Assembly (NCBI GenBank): GCA_032718475.1
Contig: JAUCBJ010007649.1
Span: 51,577-115,576 of the forward strand
Reading direction: 5' to 3'
DNA: 64,000 bases
Source of the DNA: Nemertoderma westbladi
Lineage: Eukaryota; Xenacoelomorpha; Nemertodermatida; Nemertodermatidae
Of this stretch, positions 1 through 13,900 are shown in pieces. A program made the translations under genes and the position numbers. The notes under the pieces were generated by a model. That model did not search any database. It worked only from the letters and a program-made list of their open reading frames with translations, and had not been told where the DNA came from. Each line of letters begins with the position of its first letter. Positions within the stretch are counted from its first letter, which is position 1.

Positions 1-3000
1 ACCATTAGTTTATAAACGAGGAATACCATTAGTTTGTAAACGAGGCATACCTTTAGTTTGTAAACGAGGAATACCATTAGTTTGTAAACGAGGAATACCA
101 TTAGTTTGTAAACGAGGTATACCATTAGTTTGTAAGCGAGGAATACCATTAGTTTGTAAACGAGGAATACCATTAGTTTGTAAACGAGGCATACCATTAG
201 TTTGTAAACGAGGAATACCATTAGTTTGTAAACGAGGCATACCATTAGTTTACTTTGGATAGGAGTAGCGCCCACCCCTACCCTCGGGTGTAAACGAGGC
301 ATACCATTAGTTTGTAAACGAGGCATACCATTAGTTTGTAAACGAGGAATACCATTAGTTTATAAACGAGGAATACCATTAGTTTATAAACGAGGAATAC
401 CATTAGTTGGTAAACGAGGAATACCATTTAGTTTGTAAACGAGGCATACCTTTAGTTTGTAAGCGAGGAATACCATTAGTTTGTAAACGAGGAATACCAT
501 TAGTTTGTAAACGAGGCATACCATTAGTTTGTAAACGAGGCATACCATTAGTTTGTAAACGAGGAATACCATTAGTTTGTAAACGAGGCATACCATTAGT
601 TTGTAAACGAGGAATACCATTAGTTTGTAAGCGAGGAATACCATTAGTTTGTAAACGAGGAATACCATTAGTTTGTAAACGAGGAATGCCATTAGTTTGT
701 AAACGAGGAATACCTTTAGTTTGTAAACGAGGAATACCATTAGTTTATAAACGAGGAATACCATTAGTTTATAAACGAGGAATACCATTTAGTTTGTAAA
801 CGAGGCATACCTTTAGTTTGTAAACGATGAATACCATTAGTTTGTAAACGAGGAATACCATTAGTTTGTAAACGAGGTATACCATTAGTTTGTAAGCGAG
901 GAATACCATTAGTTTGTAAACGAGGAATACCATTAGTTTGTAAGCGAGGAATACCATTAGTTTGTAAACGAGGAATACCATTAGTTTGTAAACGAGGTAT
1001 ACCATTAGTTTGTAAACGAGGAATACCTTTAGTTTGTAAACGAGGAATACCATTAGTTTATAAACGAGGAATACCATTAGTTTATAAACGAGGAATACCA
1101 TTTAGTTTGTAAACGAGGCATACCTTTAGTTTGTAAACGCTGAATACCATTAGTTTGTAAACGAGGCATACCATTAGTTTGTAAACGAGGCATACCTTTA
1201 GTTTGTAAACGAGGAATACCATTAGTTTGTAAACGAGGAATACCATTAGTTTGTAAACGAGGCATACCATTAGTTTGTAAACGAGGAATACCTTTAGTTT
1301 GTAAACGAGGAATACCATTAGTTTGTAAACGAGGAATACCATTAGTTTGTAAACGAGGCATACCATTAGTTTGCTTTGGAAAGGAGTAGCGCCCACCCCA
1401 ACCCTCGGGTGTAAACGATGCATACCATTAGTTTGTAAACGAGGCATACCATTAGTTTGCTTTGGATAGGAGTAGCGCCCACCCCTACCCTCGGGTGTAA
1501 ACGATGCATACCATTAGTTTGTAAACGAGGCATACAATTAGTTTGCTTTGGATAGGAGTAGCGCCCACCCCTACCCTCGGGTGTAAACGAGGCATACCAT
1601 TAGTTTGTAAACGAGGAATACCATTAGTTTGTAAACGAGGCATACCATTAGTTTGCTTTGGATAGGAGTAGCGCCCACCCCTACCCTCGGGTGTAAACGA
1701 GGCATACCATTAGTTTGTAAACGAGGCATACCATTAGTTTGCTTTGGATAGGAGTAGCGCCCACCCCTACCCTCGGGTGTAAACGATGCATACCATTAGT
1801 TTGTAAACGAGGCATACCATTAGTTTGCTTTGGATAGGAGTAGCGCCCACCCCTACCCTCGGGTGTAAACGAGGCATACCATTAGTTTGTAAACGAGGAA
1901 TACCATTAGTTTGTAAACGAGGCATACCATTAGTTTGCTTTGGATAGGAGTAGCGCCCACCCCTACCCTCGGGTGTAAACGAGGCATACCATTAGTTTGT
2001 AAACGAGGCATACCATTAGTTTGCTTTGGATAGGAGTAGCGCCCACCCCAACCCTCGGGTGTAAACGAGGCATACCATTAGTTTGTAAACGAGGAATACC
2101 ATTAGTTTGTAAACGAGGCATCCCATTAGTTTGCTTTGGATAGGAGTAGCGCCCACCCCTACCCTCGGGTGTAAACGAGGCATACCATTAGTTTGTAAAC
2201 GAGGCATACCATTAGTTTGCTTTGGATAGGAGTAGCGCCCACCCCTGCCCTCGGGTGTAAACGAGGCATACCATTAGTTTGTAAACGAGGCATACCATTA
2301 GTTTGCTTTGGATAGGAGTAGCGCCCACCCCAACCCTCGGGTGTAAACGAGGCATACCATTAGTTTGTAAACGAGGAATACCATTAGTTTGTAAACGAGG
2401 CATACCATTAGTTTGCTTTGGACAGGAGTAGCGCCCACCCCTACCCTCGGGTGTAAACGAGGCATACCATTAGTTTGTAAACGAGGCATACCGTTAGTTT
2501 GCTTTGGATAGGAGTAGCGCCCACCCCTGCCCTCGGGTGTAAACGAGGCATACCATTAGTTTGTAAACGAGGCATACCATTAGTTTGTAAACGAGGCATA
2601 CCATTAGTTTGCTTTGGATAGGAGTAGCGCCCACCCCTACCCTGGGTTGTAAACGAGGCATACCATTAGTTTGTAAACGAGGCATACCATTAGTTTGCTT
2701 TGGATAGGAGTAGCGCCCACCCCTGCCCTCGGGTGTAAACGAGGCATACCATTAGTTTGTAAACGAGGCATACCATTAGTTTGTAAACGAGGCATACCAT
2801 TAGTTTGCTTCGGATAGGAGTAGCGCCCACCCCTACCCTCGGGTGTAAACGAGGCATACCATTAGTTTGTAAACGAGGCATACCATTAGTTTGTAAACGA
2901 GGCATACCATTAGTTTGTAAACGAGGCATACCATTAGTTTGTAAACGAGGCATACCATTAGTTTGTAAACGAGGCATACCATTAGTTTGCTTTGGATAGG

Positions 3001-4441
3001 AGTAGCGCCCACCCCTACCCTGGGTTGTAAACGAGGCATACCATTAGTTTGTAAACGAGGCATACCATTAGTTTGCTTTGGATAGGAGTAGCGCCCACCC
3101 CTACCCTCGGGTGTAAACGAGGCATACCATTAGTTTGAAAACGAGGCATACCATTAGTTTGTAAACGAGGCATACCATTAGTTTGCTTTGGATAGGAGTA
3201 GCGCACACCCCTACCCTCGGGTGTAAAAGAGGCATACCATTAGTTTGTAAACGAGGCATACCATTAGTTTGCTTTGGATAGGAGTAGCGCCCACCCCAAC
3301 CCTCGGGTGTAAACGAGGCATACCATTAGTTTGTAAACGAGGAATACCATTAGTTTGTAAACGAGGCATACCATTAGTTTGCTTTGGATAGGAGTAGCGC
3401 CCACCCCTACCCTCGGGTGTAAACGAGGCATACCATTAGTTTGTAAACGAGGCATACCATTAGTTTGCTTTGGATAGGAGTAGCGCCCACCCCTGCCCTC
3501 GGGTGTAAACGAGGCATACCATTAGTTTGTAAACGAGGCATACCATTAGTTTGTAAACGAGGCATACCATTAGTTTGTAAACGAGGCATACCATTAGTTT
3601 GCTTTGGATAGGAGTAGCGCCCACCCCTACCCTCGGGTGTAAACGAGGAATACCATTAGTTTGAAAACGAGGCATACCATTAGTTTGTAAACGAGGCATA
3701 CCATTAGTTTGCTTTGGATAGGAGTAGCGCACACCCCTACACTCGGGTGTAAACGATGCATACCATTAGTTTTCTTTGGATAGGAGTAGCGCCCACCCCT
3801 ACACTCGGGTGTAAACGATGCATACCATTAGTTTGCTTTGGATAGGAGTAGCGCCCACCCCTACCCTCGGGTGTAAACTATCATACCATTAGTTTGCTTT
3901 GGATAGGAGTAGCGCCCACCCCTACACTCGGGTGTAAACGATGCATACCATTAGTTTGCTTTGGATAGGAGTAGCGCCCACCCCTACCCTCGGGTGTAAA
4001 CGATCATACCATTAGTTTGCTTTGGATAGGAGTAGCGCCCACCCCTACACTCGGGTGTAAACGAGGCATACCATTAGTTTGCTTTGGATAGGAGTAGCGC
4101 CCACCCCTACCCTCGGGTGTAAACTATCATACCATTAGTTTACTTTGATTGGAGTAGCGCCCACCCCTACCCTCGGGTGTAAACGAGGCATACCATTAGT
4201 TTACTTTGGATAGGAGTAGCGCCCACCCCTACCATCGGGTGTAAACGAGGTATACCATTAGTTTGCTTTGGATAGGAGTAGCGCCCACCCCTACCCTCGG
4301 GTGTAAACAGGGCATTCCATTAGTTTGCTTTGGATAGGAGTAGCGCCCACCCCTACCCTCGGGTGTAAACTATCATACCATTAGTTTACTTTGGATTGGA
4401 GTAGCGCCCACCCCTACCCTCGGGTGTAAACGAGGCATACC
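1..4441. repeat. Minisatellite array, left part (24-bp and 62-bp units)
   Basis: Tandem array of a 24-bp unit (core ATTAGTTTGTAAACGAGG followed by AATACC, CATACC or TATACC). A 62-bp derivative is the same unit with a 38-bp GC-rich insert (CTTTGGATAGGAGTAGCG, then a CCCACCCC-rich stretch ending CTCGGGTG). From 1 to about 1370 it is nearly all 24-bp units. From about 1370 to 3730 the two types alternate as 62+24 (86 bp) and 62+24+24 (110 bp), giving a 196-bp higher-order period. From about 3730 to 4441 it is mostly 62-bp units, some with 1-2 bp losses. The unit length is a multiple of three and lacks stops in several frames, so long artificial reading frames appear on both strands. The array continues at 22723 after element A. 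Confidence 0.97.
4437..4441. repeat. Target site duplication of element A, left copy (ATACC)
   Basis: ATACC directly precedes the TG of the 5' LTR. The same five bases follow the CA end of the 3' LTR at 22723-22727. ATACC is part of the minisatellite unit, so the insertion point can be placed exactly. Confidence 0.85.
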
Positions 4442-5662
4442 TGTAAAAGCCTTTGCTGAATTGCCCCGTTATTTTTATTATCTTTTACATTAAAATACTC
4501 TGTAGTTGATTTAATAAGTGTAAGAGACCGTATTATTACTGTATCGGTGTTTTTTAGAGGATCTAAGAGCTATTTCCTCCGTATGTGTACTGTGAAAGGC
4601 ATAGTTGATGATTCTATGGCAATTCCATGACGCAAAGGGTGATAGCTACTCTTGAACAGTAGTTACTATGACTACGGTTAACAGCTGATATTCATACGTG
4701 TTGATTTTCTTTGTTCTACGGCGTCTCTCAGTTCAGTCAGCCAATCAGAGCATTTTTATGGCTCTTGTAGAGAAATTTCCTAGAAATCACGTAATGCTTT
4801 ATGTGCAGTGTTTACATTCAGTCCTGAGCCAGGAGAGAACGGCTTGGAAATATTTTGTGCCTTTCTGTTTTTAGCTTAACACTAGTAGGCTTAATTATAA
4901 GGACATATATCCGTTATCACACACTGAATCACTGTGCAACTCAACTAAACAAACCAAATCTGCATGTACCATACACTGTGCATACTTTATATTGTTATAC
5001 TGCTATTTACTGTCGGTCCTTCATAATATGGTTGATGAATTATTATATTTGGAATAACGATAAATAACCCCGAAACTCAATATTCTTGATATACCGAAGG
5101 TAAGAGAGAAAGGTTATATATAACGATTGTGACTTATGTTAAGGTGGTTTGAAGTGAATCTAATGTTATTTGATAGACCCTACATGAGTCGGTCCGTGTT
5201 CCTTTTATATGTGACTAAAATCAGTGAAGATCGGCAGATTAGTGTGCAGTATTGTGCAGCATTGTGTATGAGTGAGACTGATAACGAAGCATTTCCTAAA
5301 GAATGCGCCATATATGTGAATTATAACTAAGCCATATCGTTGTGAGTAGTTTAAGTCATAACTCTGTTTATATAGATAGAGCGCCACGTCCTAAAGGAAC
5401 TGTTAATATTCCCCGAAGGTGAATAATATTGTCAGAGATTATATAATACTGTCAGTCGAATAATACATTAGGCTTACCTAGCAATAAGATTAAGCCGTCG
5501 AACCCAATCTCCCGGGTATATCCAGCGGGTGAATGATCGCGCACAGATTGGTTTCGACTAGTGTAGTGAATCAAATACTTGTCATAGGCTAAAAGTGATT
5601 TATTATCTAAAAGACATCCTAATTTGGCGGGTTAAACTGCCAAAGGTCTGAAAGCGCGAACA
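4442..5662 (+). repeat. 5' LTR of element A
   Basis: 1221 bp, beginning TGTAAAAGCC and ending GCGCGAACA. From 4452 it matches 21512-22722 with about 10 scattered substitutions. The first ~10 nt differ from the 3' copy, but the start is fixed by the ATACC duplication. Small reading frames of 60-70 codons inside it are shared with the 3' LTR only because the LTRs are copies of each other; nothing suggests they are genes. Confidence 0.9.
5115..5123 (+). promoter_or_regulatory. Possible TATA box in the LTR of element A
   Basis: TATATATAA about 0.67 kb into the LTR, with a CCAAT motif upstream (4741-4745, in GCCAATCAGAG). It would place transcription start near 5145-5155. The region is AT-rich, so the match is suggestive only. 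The 3' LTR has the same sequence. Confidence 0.35.
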
Positions 5663-6100
5663 ATAACGGATATAGCTTCTGTATTGCAGTGTAGGCATTA
5701 AATACAGTTTAATATTGTTCTGGTAAGAACAATAACGGATATAGCTTCTTTATTGCAGTAAGCAATAAAGTTGAAAGTACCGGTCAACCGGTAAACCTGA
5801 ACGGTACATCTGTAGGTCAGTAGGCCCAACTGCCAGAACCGGTACTGCTGTAGGCCCGTAGGTCCAACTGCCAGAACCGGTACTTCTGTAAGTCCGTAGG
5901 CCCAACTGTCCTAACCGGTACTTCCCGTATAAGTACATTAGTATTATTCGATTTGATTGTTGTATACCGGTAGGCTGTTTAAGAGATTAGGGACTGTACA
6001 CCCCTTGTTTCTTTTAGAGCTTACTTATTTCTGTCAGTTTTATTTGTTTGTAGGCTAGTATTGAACAGAAGGAGTGTAAGCCTGATCAGATTGTACAGAC

Positions 6101-6678
6101 AATTTGTAGGCTGGGCTGTTGTCTGATTGCTGTTAAGTCCGAACGGATTGCAGTGTGTGTAGATCACCTGTCCGATAAAGAACGGTTAGGAAGTAGGGGC
6201 AGCAAATGCTGTAAGGTAAACCCCCAACTAAAGAATAAGTCGTACTACTGGGTTAGAACGCATACTACCTAATCATTTCGGAGTCTGCATGTCCTGTAGT
6301 TTATTTAGGCTTGAGAGTAGTCTGCCATCGTTTGGTCTGTACTTTGTTTGTTTAAGTCTGTACGGGTAGCATATAATATTTATTTAGATAATTTGTAGGC
6401 TGGATAGTTGTCTGGCTGTTATTAGGTCTGAACGGATTGCAGTGTATGTAGATCACCTGTCCGATAAAGAACGGTTAGGAAGTAGGGGCAGCCAATGCTG
6501 TAAGGTAAACCCCCAACTAAAGAATAAGTCGTACTACTGGGTTAGAACGCATACTACCTAATCATTTCGGAGTCTGCATGTCCTGTAGTTTATTTAGGCT
6601 TGATAGTAGTCTGTCAGTGTTTGGTCTGCATTTTGTTTGAGTGGTTTGTACGCGTAGCGTAATATTTATTATTCAGAG
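6101..6678 (+). repeat. 289-bp tandem duplication in the leader of A
   Basis: Two head-to-tail copies, 6101-6389 and 6390-6678, both starting AATTTGTAGGCTGG. The middle (ACCTGTCCGATAAAGAACGG through CTAATCATTTCGGAGTC) is almost identical; the ends have diverged more. Confidence 0.9.
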
Positions 6679-7612
6679 TTTATGCGATTATTCGCAACAT
6701 TCATTCCCCAAGTTTGTTCCTACAATAATTGTGTTTGTTATACATACCGCTATAGTTAAATTAACCCCGGTACTACACGGGCTGCTTGGCGTAGGTAAAG
6801 ACTGGTGATTTTGTGCACCGGTCACTCCAGCAGATGCCGTGGTTCTTTTAACTGTTCAAGTATATTTAACTACTGATTATATGTTGTACAAGTACTCGTA
6901 CCTAATTTAGGGTTTAGTGTACAGTGCTTTCCGAAAGTAATTAGCGTAGACATTATATTTGTGTTGTAAAGTGGTTGATAGGCACGTTCGATTAGCTCTA
7001 TTAACTTCTAGGTAGGAACACTCCGTGATACATAACGTAGTACCTATAGCGATAAGGCTATAGGTCGACAGGCGGTGGTATTTTCCTATCTGGACAACGC
7101 AGTGTATTTACTACTACGTATTATTTTCAAATACGGCAGTACCCTGTCCGTTGTAATAACCAGAATTCTAACCCTTTGTTAGGCTGGTTTGTAGACTTCT
7201 TGTAAAATTACCCTGAAAATTCGTATTTTGTGTTTTTTGTAAATTTTTGTGTTTATTTAGAGATTGTAATCTCACCCGAATTGTACGTAATTTGTAGTAT
7301 TTAGTAACTTAGGTAAATTAGTATTATTTGTTTTAGTGTCCTATAAGTAACACTTCACTGAAAGCGCACCGCTTTGTGTAGTGATTACTCCCCAGAAATA
7401 ATAACATTTATTTCAAACATTGACAAAACCCATTAAAACGGGTATATATATATATTATAAATCAAATCTAACGATTTATAAATAGTAGGCCTGCCATACA
7501 ACCATTAGGTCTCAATATCAGTTGGATTACTGCTCAAATAACGGTAATAAAGTAAGTAAAGTAACCAAGTAACCCTAAAATTCAGAAATTCAATTATTTA
7601 AAATAATTGATA

Positions 7613-7904
7613 TACCGGTATTTACGATAGGCCTATTATCTTTATTTCTATAAATTTAGGCTGAAACTATACCGGTACTTTATAATTAATTCTAGTCCAG
7701 AATTATAATTATATATACTATAAAACTGTAAGCTGTATACCGGTATTCCCGATAGGCCTATTATATATTTATATATATTTGTGCTAAAATTATACCGGTA
7801 TTCTGTGATAAACCTAGTCTGTGATAATAGTTATATATACTATAAGCATACCGGTATTCTAATATATTATATATATCACGCTACACTGAGTAGCAGTACC
7901 GGTA
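7613..7904. repeat. Six TACCGGTA palindromes upstream of gag of A
   Basis: The 8-bp palindrome TACCGGTA starts at 7613, 7670, 7738, 7793, 7849 and 7897, with spacings of 48-68 bp in AT-rich sequence. Two are followed by GATAGGCCTAT (7626 and 7751), another palindrome. The cluster ends about 90 bp before the gag start. Confidence 0.8.
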
Positions 7905-7992
7905 ATTAATTACTAGGCTAGCAGTTAATACTGAGTTACTAGACTTGCTCAGACTGTAATACAGCAGTAGACATTCAACTGTACACATAAAC

Positions 7993-10900
7993 ATGTCTGA
8001 TACTAAGCAGAACCTGTCAGACAGTTTATTAGATGTAACTATCTGCGACTCAGATAGAGGCGTAGAACCGTCTAGTCGTAAGTTCAGTTCACCTCCCACT
8101 GTGAGGAAGGTCATCCCTCCAGTAGTAATAAAAGAACCTAGGCTGGTCCAACATCGTAGGTCTATCATAGGCACTCGAGCTCAGGTCAAGCGGGACCAAG
8201 AAGCAGCGGAACAGCAACAACCCGCGAGCCAAGAACTTACTTCTCAACGGCCCAACAGCTCCAGTAGTGAGGATACTGTAGAACTGACACCAGAACGCGG
8301 AGCAAAGATGATGGATGCGGTTTATTCGGATCCCCTTCTCATCCTTCCTGCAGCCGTACTCACTAGGTTATTGATTGCAGTGGAAGAACACCAGATCGAT
8401 TGGGCGAGAAGTCAACGATAAACTAAAGATAATTATGCGGGATACACGAGTGAAGAACTGAAGTCTATTGTCGAGTCGCAATGGAACTTCCCCGGACCCG
8501 GACTCCCGTTTGATTTATCAGAAGCTGCCTGGGAAGACATACACCGGATGGGAGTAGCCAAGGAAACCATCGATCCAGCTGTGTGGAAGAGGTCTGCAGC
8601 CGGATACGCACAGGGATTCTTCAGCTCTATGGAGCGAGTAAAAGAACAACTGTTCCAACAACCTCAAGGACCTCAAGAGCAGAGACAACTGCTTTATCAA
8701 GTTAGAGAAAGAATTCTGCGAATCAGGCTAATCTTATCAGCCTTTGAGGAGGCTTCTAAACGAAGACAAGACACGTCGTTGCAAGTTGCCGTAAAGACTT
8801 GGTTTCAACGGGTGAGTCGCCAGGTTCAAGGAACAGCTCAGTGGAAAGCTCAGCTGGAGGAGCGCTCAACCCATGGAGAATCAACAGACGCTACTTTTTC
8901 CCAAGTGGAAAGTGAAGCGATGGCAGAGAAACCGCATAAGAGGGATGCCATTGACATCTATCTGTCAGACTATCAACGTTTTTTAGGTGATGACGAGTTG
9001 AGGAGAAGGTTAGAGGGACTTAGCCCTAATAGTGAAGGAACCAAGCTTGTGTTGGATGCCATCGATGTGGAAATGAGGGCTGCGAACCAGGCTAAATTTG
9101 ATGAACAACTCCGCATCACACGAGTCCAGGAGGAGCAAGTAAAGAAAAAACGTATAGAAGACAGAAAGAAAGCAGCAGTGGTAGCTGCAGAAGCAGAAAG
9201 AAAAGCGGCAGCGGCAGAGGCAGCGGCAGAGGCAAAGGCGGCAGAGGCAGCGGCAGAAGCAAAAGCGGCCGAAGCTGAAAGAAAGGCGGCAGAGGCAGTG
9301 GCAGAAGCAGAACGGAGAGCGACTGAAGAAACCACCCAATTAGAATTGGAAAACATTCAGGAGAATCAAGACTGCATAAATAAACAGTTAACAGCTAGTA
9401 ATATGCAGATGATGAATCGATCTACATATATATATGGATATGGATATACATCATCTGAGGAAGGCGATACCACCGATACTGAAGGCAAGGGAAATAGATC
9501 TCGTCTAAGTAGACGTAAAAGAACATTCCACCGTCAGAAATTGCCTGATTTGCCTCCAGCTGTTAGAAGGCAACTAAATAACACCAACTTAGGTAGTACA
9601 GAGCCCACAGACCAAATAATTAAAATAGAAAGACTCCCTACTATAGTAGATGAGCCTGAAATAATTAGGCCTGTTTTTGAAATCACCCCTTCGGTGATAG
9701 ATACACCTGTGCTCCCTGAAGCTACCTCTAAATTCCCTCTGCATAGCACTAAGCTACCTGTGCCCAGTAGAACTGCCCAGGAGACAGTTCAGGTCCTGGA
9801 CCCCGAGCGAAATATTCATGATTTGTCGCCCATTGTCCCTCGTCCGCCCGCTACAACGTTGGCGACTCCCGCTTCGGCGGTCGAATGGGTGGACGAGAGA
9901 CGGCGGGGGATGGATCTCCTGCTCGGGCAGATGCAGGAGACTGTTCAGCAATTCAAGGGCACAGTAAGGGAAAGTAGGCTAGAGTTGCAAGAAGTGCAGC
10001 AAAGTATCGCGCTAGAACGCGATAAATTAGTAAATACTCAAAGGGGTATACCACCACCCTCGGTAACAATGTGTCAACCTGTTAGGTCTGAAGTATCTCA
10101 TGCGCAAGGTGTGGAGCCTACACGCATATATACCGCTAGCGAAGTAGAAACTCCTATAGTGAACCCTATTAAGGGTAATTATAGACCTGTTGATAATGAC
10201 ATTCCCTATAGACCTGATCATAATCCGAGAAATTTATATACCGATAACTCGATATTAAATAACACGATGGCCCAAGAAAGTTTTACGCGTCAAATGGCTA
10301 GAACCGAAGCCCGGCAAGCGGTAAAGGTGGGAGAGATCGTCAAGTTCAATGGAGATGAGATGAAATGGTTACCTTTTAATGAATATTACAAAGATAACAT
10401 ACAGAACTCTGTACTATCTAATGGAGAAAAACTTAGATACCTCATCGAGTGCTTGGAAGGATCTCCTAAGTTAATGGCGTTAAAGTTTATTGGACATCCA
10501 GACGGATTAAGACAAGTTTGGGATACACTAAACATCAGGTATGGTAATAGGAATAACATCGCTGGGTATTTGTATGCAAAGTTAGTAGCGCCCCGAAAGT
10601 TTATTAGCAGCGGGATTATCGAGTTTTCCGATGAGATACAGGAGATCTGCAGACAATTAGATTGGCTAGGTAAGTCTCATGAGTATCAGAACACTATGGT
10701 TATTAGAGCAGTGGCTTCTACTTTACCGAAGGGTGGAGTAGGTACACGCTGGGATAAGAAAGTGTTATATATGATGGAACAACAACGACGAGACCCTACC
10801 ATGGCTGATCTCATGTCATTCCTAGATGGAGAAGTGAAATTACAGCTCCTGAAACTGTCCAGAGAGAAGACACCGGAAAACAAGGTAAGTGAAAAACCCG

Positions 10901-13900
10901 TCTCTAGGAGAAAGGTAACACCAGTGTGTTATACAGACGACGGCGAAAGCCAGACTTCTCAAGGAGAAGATAGCGGGAAAGACACTGATAGATCTTATTA
11001 TGTCAATAAAATGCCTAAAGATCAGGTAAGTAAATTCAAGTCTCGAGCAAATGATCGGAGAGAACAGGTAAGAAAAACTCCTCCCACGTCTCCCAAGAGA
11101 ATTCCGGTGAGAAAGCCCGAAGAAAAGGCAAGTGTACACAATGTGACTCAGATTAAGGTGAGTAACATCAAACCAAAATGTGCGCTATGTGATGGGACCC
11201 ATCGCTTGAATATGTGTGATGAATTTCTAAAGAAATCATTAACAGAGAGACGTGAAGTCATGTGGGACAAGCGGTTGTGTTATAATTGCCTCAGACAAGG
11301 ACATCAACGGCGAACCTGTTACTCAGACATAAGGTGTGCAAAGTGTGGTGCGAAACATCATATCTTGTTGCACGCTGAATTCGATCGAAATAGTCCTAAT
11401 CAGGTAAGTGATTCCGAACTACATGTCCAATTCAGTGATGTGAACGACACTGATCAATCTGAGATGGAAGGATTCTATACGGACGAGTTCTCCGACGAAA
11501 ACGAATCCTGTTACATGATAAATACCGCAGTGTATCGAGCACTCACATATGAAAAAGATACAGACAGCGACTTCACTCTAACTACTTCTGAGCGACAACC
11601 ATCGTGGAAAGCACCAACTTCCAATGTAGGAATCCGAGAATTTCCTGTAGTCCAGTTACGGGTCCATGGACCTCAGAAAAGCTATATAGTGAACGCCCTC
11701 CTGGACTCCGGCAGCACAGGAACATTCATTGATAAAGAACTAGCCGAAGACATCTTCGCTGGACAACCTAAGTTCCGAACCAAGCTAAATATGTCAGGCA
11801 TTATGCAAGTTTGGAAATCTACAGTAACAGCTGATTATTATGTAGGCGCGTTGTCCACCCCACAAGACGAACTAGGAGAACATAGCATAAGGTCAGTGAA
11901 ATTGGTGGCTATAAAGAACTTCGCTACTACTCAAGCAGACCTTTATAATTGGGACGAGGATGAGAGCATCCAACATCTTAAGATACCTCGATTCCAGACT
12001 GATTATCCTGGAGTGCAAATACTCCTCGGCCAAAACGCGCATGAGGCGCTGGAGACATTGGAGAAACGGCCTGCTCAACCGCAGCCACTACAGACCTATG
12101 CGGTAAGAACTAGAGTAGGTTGGTACTTTACTGGCCCTTCCCGTAGAACACTCAGAGAAAGACTACCGCAAGAGCGCGTCTACCAGGTGAGTGAATGGGA
12201 AGATGATACTAGTGAGGGAGACGATTTAACTGAGGGAACCCCATACTCCTCAGATAACGACGACGTGCACCAGCTTTTTGATGAGGAGAATACCATCGAC
12301 CTCCTTAAGGAAAACGAGGCTTGGCAAAACCAAGTGAACTTATGTCAACTGCTTTATCCAACTGAACGAGAAGCTTATAACGACGAGTTAAATGACGTCA
12401 TTGAGCGTTGTAATGCCAAGACTCGAGATGAACATGCCGTACCATTCTTTACGCAAGAGGCGGTAGAGCCCAATTCCTACGATAAAGCCTTGTCAGTGGA
12501 AGAGGAAAGGGCCAAGCAGATCCAAGAGACAACTACATGTTTCCTCAAAGATCAAGGTAGGTATGAAGTCGGTCTACCTTTCCGCAAGAGAGAACCGAAA
12601 TTCATCAATAACAGACCCTTGGCGGAAAAAAGAATCGCGCGACTCCATCGACGCCTTACGGCTAATTCTTCAGCTAAAGCAATGTACCAAACACAGCTGG
12701 ATAAATTTATTAGTAAGGGATACGCGGAGAGAGTACCGGAAGAAACACCTGTGACTGAAAGAACGTATTACTTAACTCACCATTACGTTCCTAAACCCGG
12801 TAAGCCACATGAAGTGAGAGTAGTGTTTGATGGCTCCGCTCTTTACATGGGTCAATCCCTTAACTCTGAATTGTTACCCGGACCCAACTTGCTTCAATCT
12901 TTGTTGGGAATTCTTTTAAGATTGAGACAATATTCGATTGCTTTCGCCTCCGATATAGAAGGCATGTTCTTACAAGTCAAGGTGTTAGACAGGGATCGAG
13001 ATAGTCTACGATTTCTGTGGTGGCCCGAAGGAGACCTCAACCAGAAACCGGTGGAGTACTGGATGACCATCCAGGCCTTTGGGATAATCTCAAGCCCTTC
13101 CAACGCCTGTTCGGTAGTGCGTACCACTGCAGAGGACAACCGAGAGGCCTTCTCTAAGGAAGTGATCGACAACATCAAGAGAGACATATACATGGACGAC
13201 AATCTGAAGTCCCTTCCATCAGTTGAGGAAGCCATTGAGGTCGCTAAAGGAACGGTAGAGTGCTTAAAAAGAGGTGGGTTTCGATTAACGAAATTCACCA
13301 GCAACTCCCGTGAGTTTCTGGAGTCGATCCCTGCGGAAGATCGAGGGGCGAAAGATCTAGATTTGATCAAAGATGATCTGCCAGAAACCAAGACACTCGG
13401 CTTGAAATGGGACACAGAGCGAGATATCCTGTTTTTCCAGCTAAAACAGCGAGATAATCCAGTTCGAACCAAACGGATTTGCTTAAGTATACTGAGCACT
13501 TATTTCGATCCATTGGGATTTATTAGCCCAGTTATCTTGATTGCTCGTAGTTTGGTACAACAAATGTGGCTTGAAAACCACTCATGGGACGATCCACTTA
13601 AGGGAGAATTATTGAAGAAGTGGATGAAATGGGAAGATTCTCTGCCGGCTATCGAGGATTTTATAATTTCCCGTTCATATTTTGGTCATGTTCTCCCTAC
13701 GTATTCCTATCAACTCCATGTGTTTGGAGATGCCAGCGATATGGGAATAGGTATAGTAGCCTATCTAAGAGTGGAAACTCCGGATGGAATCAAAGTCGCC
13801 CTGGTTACTTCTAAGGCATTAATCAACAACAAGTTGAAAGTTCCTCGAGCGGAGTTAAAAGCGGCTCTATACGCTACAGCCATCGGCCGGAATGTAACCG

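Larger units (their letters stand above)
5663..7992 (+). other. Leader of element A between 5' LTR and gag
   Basis: No credible coding region. Directly after the LTR, the phrase AACAATAACGGATATAGC occurs twice about 69 bp apart (5659 and 5728). At 5780-5935 there are about three copies of a ~50-60-bp repeat rich in CCGGTAC and TAGGCCCAACTG. A 289-bp tandem duplication follows at 6101-6678 and a run of TACCGGTA palindromes at 7613-7904. The rest is AT-rich. This long, repeat-bearing untranslated region probably contains packaging or translation signals, but that is inference. Confidence 0.7.

Noticed and set aside
1-4441. Many reading frames of 60-256 codons on both strands in the minisatellite arrays
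   Set aside because: They come from a 24-bp unit that lacks stops in several frames; they encode only octapeptide repeats and carry no gene signals.
4855-5330. Small frames conserved between both LTRs of A (also 21915-22390)
   Set aside because: Conservation is explained by LTR identity; no protein features.
8973-9356. Long minus-strand frames opposite gag-pol (for example 8973-9356, 12894-13499, 39392-39886)
   Set aside because: They are mirror images of codon-biased or repetitive coding on the plus strand, without domains.
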